The notes under the pieces: generated by a model | The model's database searches: none | Seen by the model: the letters and a program-made list of their open reading frames with translations, nothing else | What the model was told of the DNA's origin: nothing | Program-made: the position numbers and the translations under genes | Part shown: piece after piece, positions 58,601 through 61,600 of the stretch | Numbering within the stretch: position 1 is the stretch's first letter | Layout of the letters: every line of letters starts with the position of its first letter | Assembly: GCA_949987565.1 (NCBI GenBank) | Contig: OX465107.1 | Location: 14,710,696 to 14,774,695, forward strand | Direction: 5' to 3' | Origin: Luidia sarsii | Taxonomy: Eukaryota; Echinodermata; Asteroidea; Paxillosida; Luidiidae | Length of the DNA stretch: 64,000 nucleotides

Positions 58601-61600
58601 TGTATCTCACTTCCTCCATGAAAGCTATGAGAATATTTGGTCATTTGCACCATGATTTGACCGATCAGTATTTGTGTTAAAAAGGGGTTTCTAGTTTATT
58701 TCTGTTACTCATATCAAAGTCATCAATGTCTGACATTTATTGTCTTATTTCTCACTTACCGGTAGTCTTATGAATAAATGTCCTTTAATTTGACTGGTGT
58801 AAAAAAAACAACAAATTTTTAATGTGTTTACATGTATCTCATAATACCAATACCCAAGATGAGACACTTGCTGGTAAGACCATCCAATTCTCCCAAACTG
58901 TGACCATTAGGCCATTGGTAACCTTTCAAATGGGTTGAGGCTATCAAGTTCTAAAGGCCGCCTCAAAAATGAGCAAAAATTATCTCGAGGTCGTTAGCTC
59001 AGCACGTACAGTAGCTCACCGTGTGTGCTGAACTTTTGGTGAGATTTTTGCCTCAAGAGGCTGTGAGACCAATATCTATCCTGTTTGATTTTGTTCGCCT
59101 CTCGTGGATGAAAACTCATTGTGTGCGGCGACTTGAGCTATGCGCTGAGCAAAAAATATATTTGTGGAAGCCATCACGTGAATTGAGCGTGCGCTTTTTT
59201 TGGCCAGTTGTGATTTTTGTTCAGCTCTGCGGCCTTAAGGTAGAGCCAGTCAGTCATGGGTGGATACACTGTAATGTGCAGGGGGTAATCACAAAGATGG
59301 CCGTGATTCTGTGTGCCCATTGCAATTTCTAGCTAGAAGGATTGATCAGGAAACATCAAGGATAAGCAAGAGGAGTATGTAAAATAATAAAAAAAAATCA
59401 AAAAAAAATCAAGACCTTATTGTGTGGAATCAGCTGTAGGATCCTCTTGCTAATGGAACCATTTGTTTCTGCTTAATTGTGAATAGCCAAGATATGTTGT
59501 TCTTACCAGATAAGTTTATCATCCTTAGTCATATTAACTGCATAGGTTTACCTGTGAGTTTACGCAAGGAACTAATTCATGATACTAAATATTCTCTTTC
59601 TTTTTTCTGCTTCCCTCAGCTACTATGTCCATATTACCTCTTCCGTTATCAACTACATTACCCACTACATTACCCACCACATTACCCGCCACATTAGCTA
59701 CCACGTTAGCTACCACGTTAGCTACTACCACATTCCCCCCTCCGCTACCACGGCAATATAATCGTAATACTCTCATTATGGTTGGATTTATGGAGTAGGA
59801 ATTGATTAGTCGTAGATTAGACTGTTTTGTTGATGTCATTTCATTTTGTCCAACAGACCATTGCCCAAAGGATTGCCACGTACAATTTTGTTCTTGCTGT
59901 CAGCTGTTTCTTAGTTTAATGAGGAATGTTTTTTTTCTTGAAGTAATTGATAGTGAAATTGGCTCAAGGCCATTTGTTTTTTGCTGGTAGCTGTTTGGAG
60001 ATTTTAGAAACTTGGATTGAAAAAGCCGTATGAAATTTGCTTCTTTGATTTTTGTGAGGCAGAATGCTCTTATCAACAAACATTTAAAGAACAGCATTCA
60101 TGGAAAGAAAAAAATTCACAGTCAAATTGGAAAAATTGCAAACAAATCTTAAATTAAGACTTCGGGACTGTGGCAAAACCAAAAATACCGGGTAGTGTGT
60201 ACTTCTGTTGTATATCTGTGGTAAATGTAGAGAGTATCTGTAGATGGTGTGGAGATGTGGTCTTATTATTCCTGTAGGTATTTTGGTGAAACACAACCTC
60301 TCCTTGCTTTGACCCTGCTGCACTCTGTGGGTAGAGTTGGTGTTTATTTGCGGATGAATGGTCATTATTAGTATACGTGTACTCTCGACCTGTATTACAA
60401 TTGAGATGCATGAACGTTGTAGCATGTATTCCTTTCATATCTCAGGCACCTATTCCTGCATGTCCATTGCACAGCACCATTTATCACCTCTTTGTATTAA
60501 AGGATGAGTCGATTTCCAAAATGCTATTTTATTCATTTCTTCAAAACTAATGAATTTCTTTTTTTTATTAAAAGCTGTGATCTGTATGTACAGGCAACAT
60601 CTTTTTTGGATACATGAATTGATTTGATGATTCCTTTGCTTCAAACAGCAAAAACACAGCTAATAATCAGAGGGCTGGAAAAAGTGAGGACATGTCCTTT
60701 GTCTCATTTTGGAAATGGACTCTTGGAATTGAGACGATTCTAACGATTCTACGTGTACTTTTCCAGGTGTTGCGTTAGCATCAGGACTTGGAGCTTTCAT
60801 CGTTCTCGCTGTGATTATCATCGCTATCCTGCTGATTGTGTACCTGAAAAAACGCAGGTAATCTTCTGAGGGTTCTTGTGAATCGGACATCAGCCCTGGG
60901 AGATTTGATGTCAGTGAAAATTGTTTGTCAGTGACAAAAGTTTGACTTGAGCTGTTTTTGTCACATTTCCTTACAAACTTACCAGGTATTCAGGAATGTT
61001 TCTGTAGAATGGGGGGGGGGGGTTGAAATCAGCATGTGAGCTTTTTAGCATATTTCTAGTTAATAAATCTACTATGTATCTAGATCTTTAAAACTCAGAG
61101 TTTAGGCTTGTTTTGTGGTGACACCTAAAATATCTTTTGTGTGTATGTGTGGTTCTGAATAGAGCCACACATACTCACAAAAGAGATATTTTACATGGTG
61201 TCATTGCTAATCACCCTTGACTTGCTACCTCCACCATGAAAAGCCTGAAATCTCATCCTAATTCTTAGTATTTGTTAAAACATTAGGTTCTGACAGTTTT
61301 AACCACTTCGCGCCGGGGGGCGCCGATGACCGCCATACGGGGGTTTTTGAACAATGCATCATTTTCAAATCTCGCTAAAACAATCGGAACAATATATTTC
61401 TGTGAAATATATCGATAACTGTATACTATGGGTACAAGAGAGTAAAACCTGGCACAATTCGGACGTCGTTGTGGCTTTTGTCAAGAGATTATCCGTTCGA
61501 AAAAGGGCCCATTATGCGTCGTCAATGGACCGTAACGGACTTGTGTGTGTGCATGCACGGCGCTGTCAATCCCTGACCGCAGACTCCAGCCTCCACTCCA

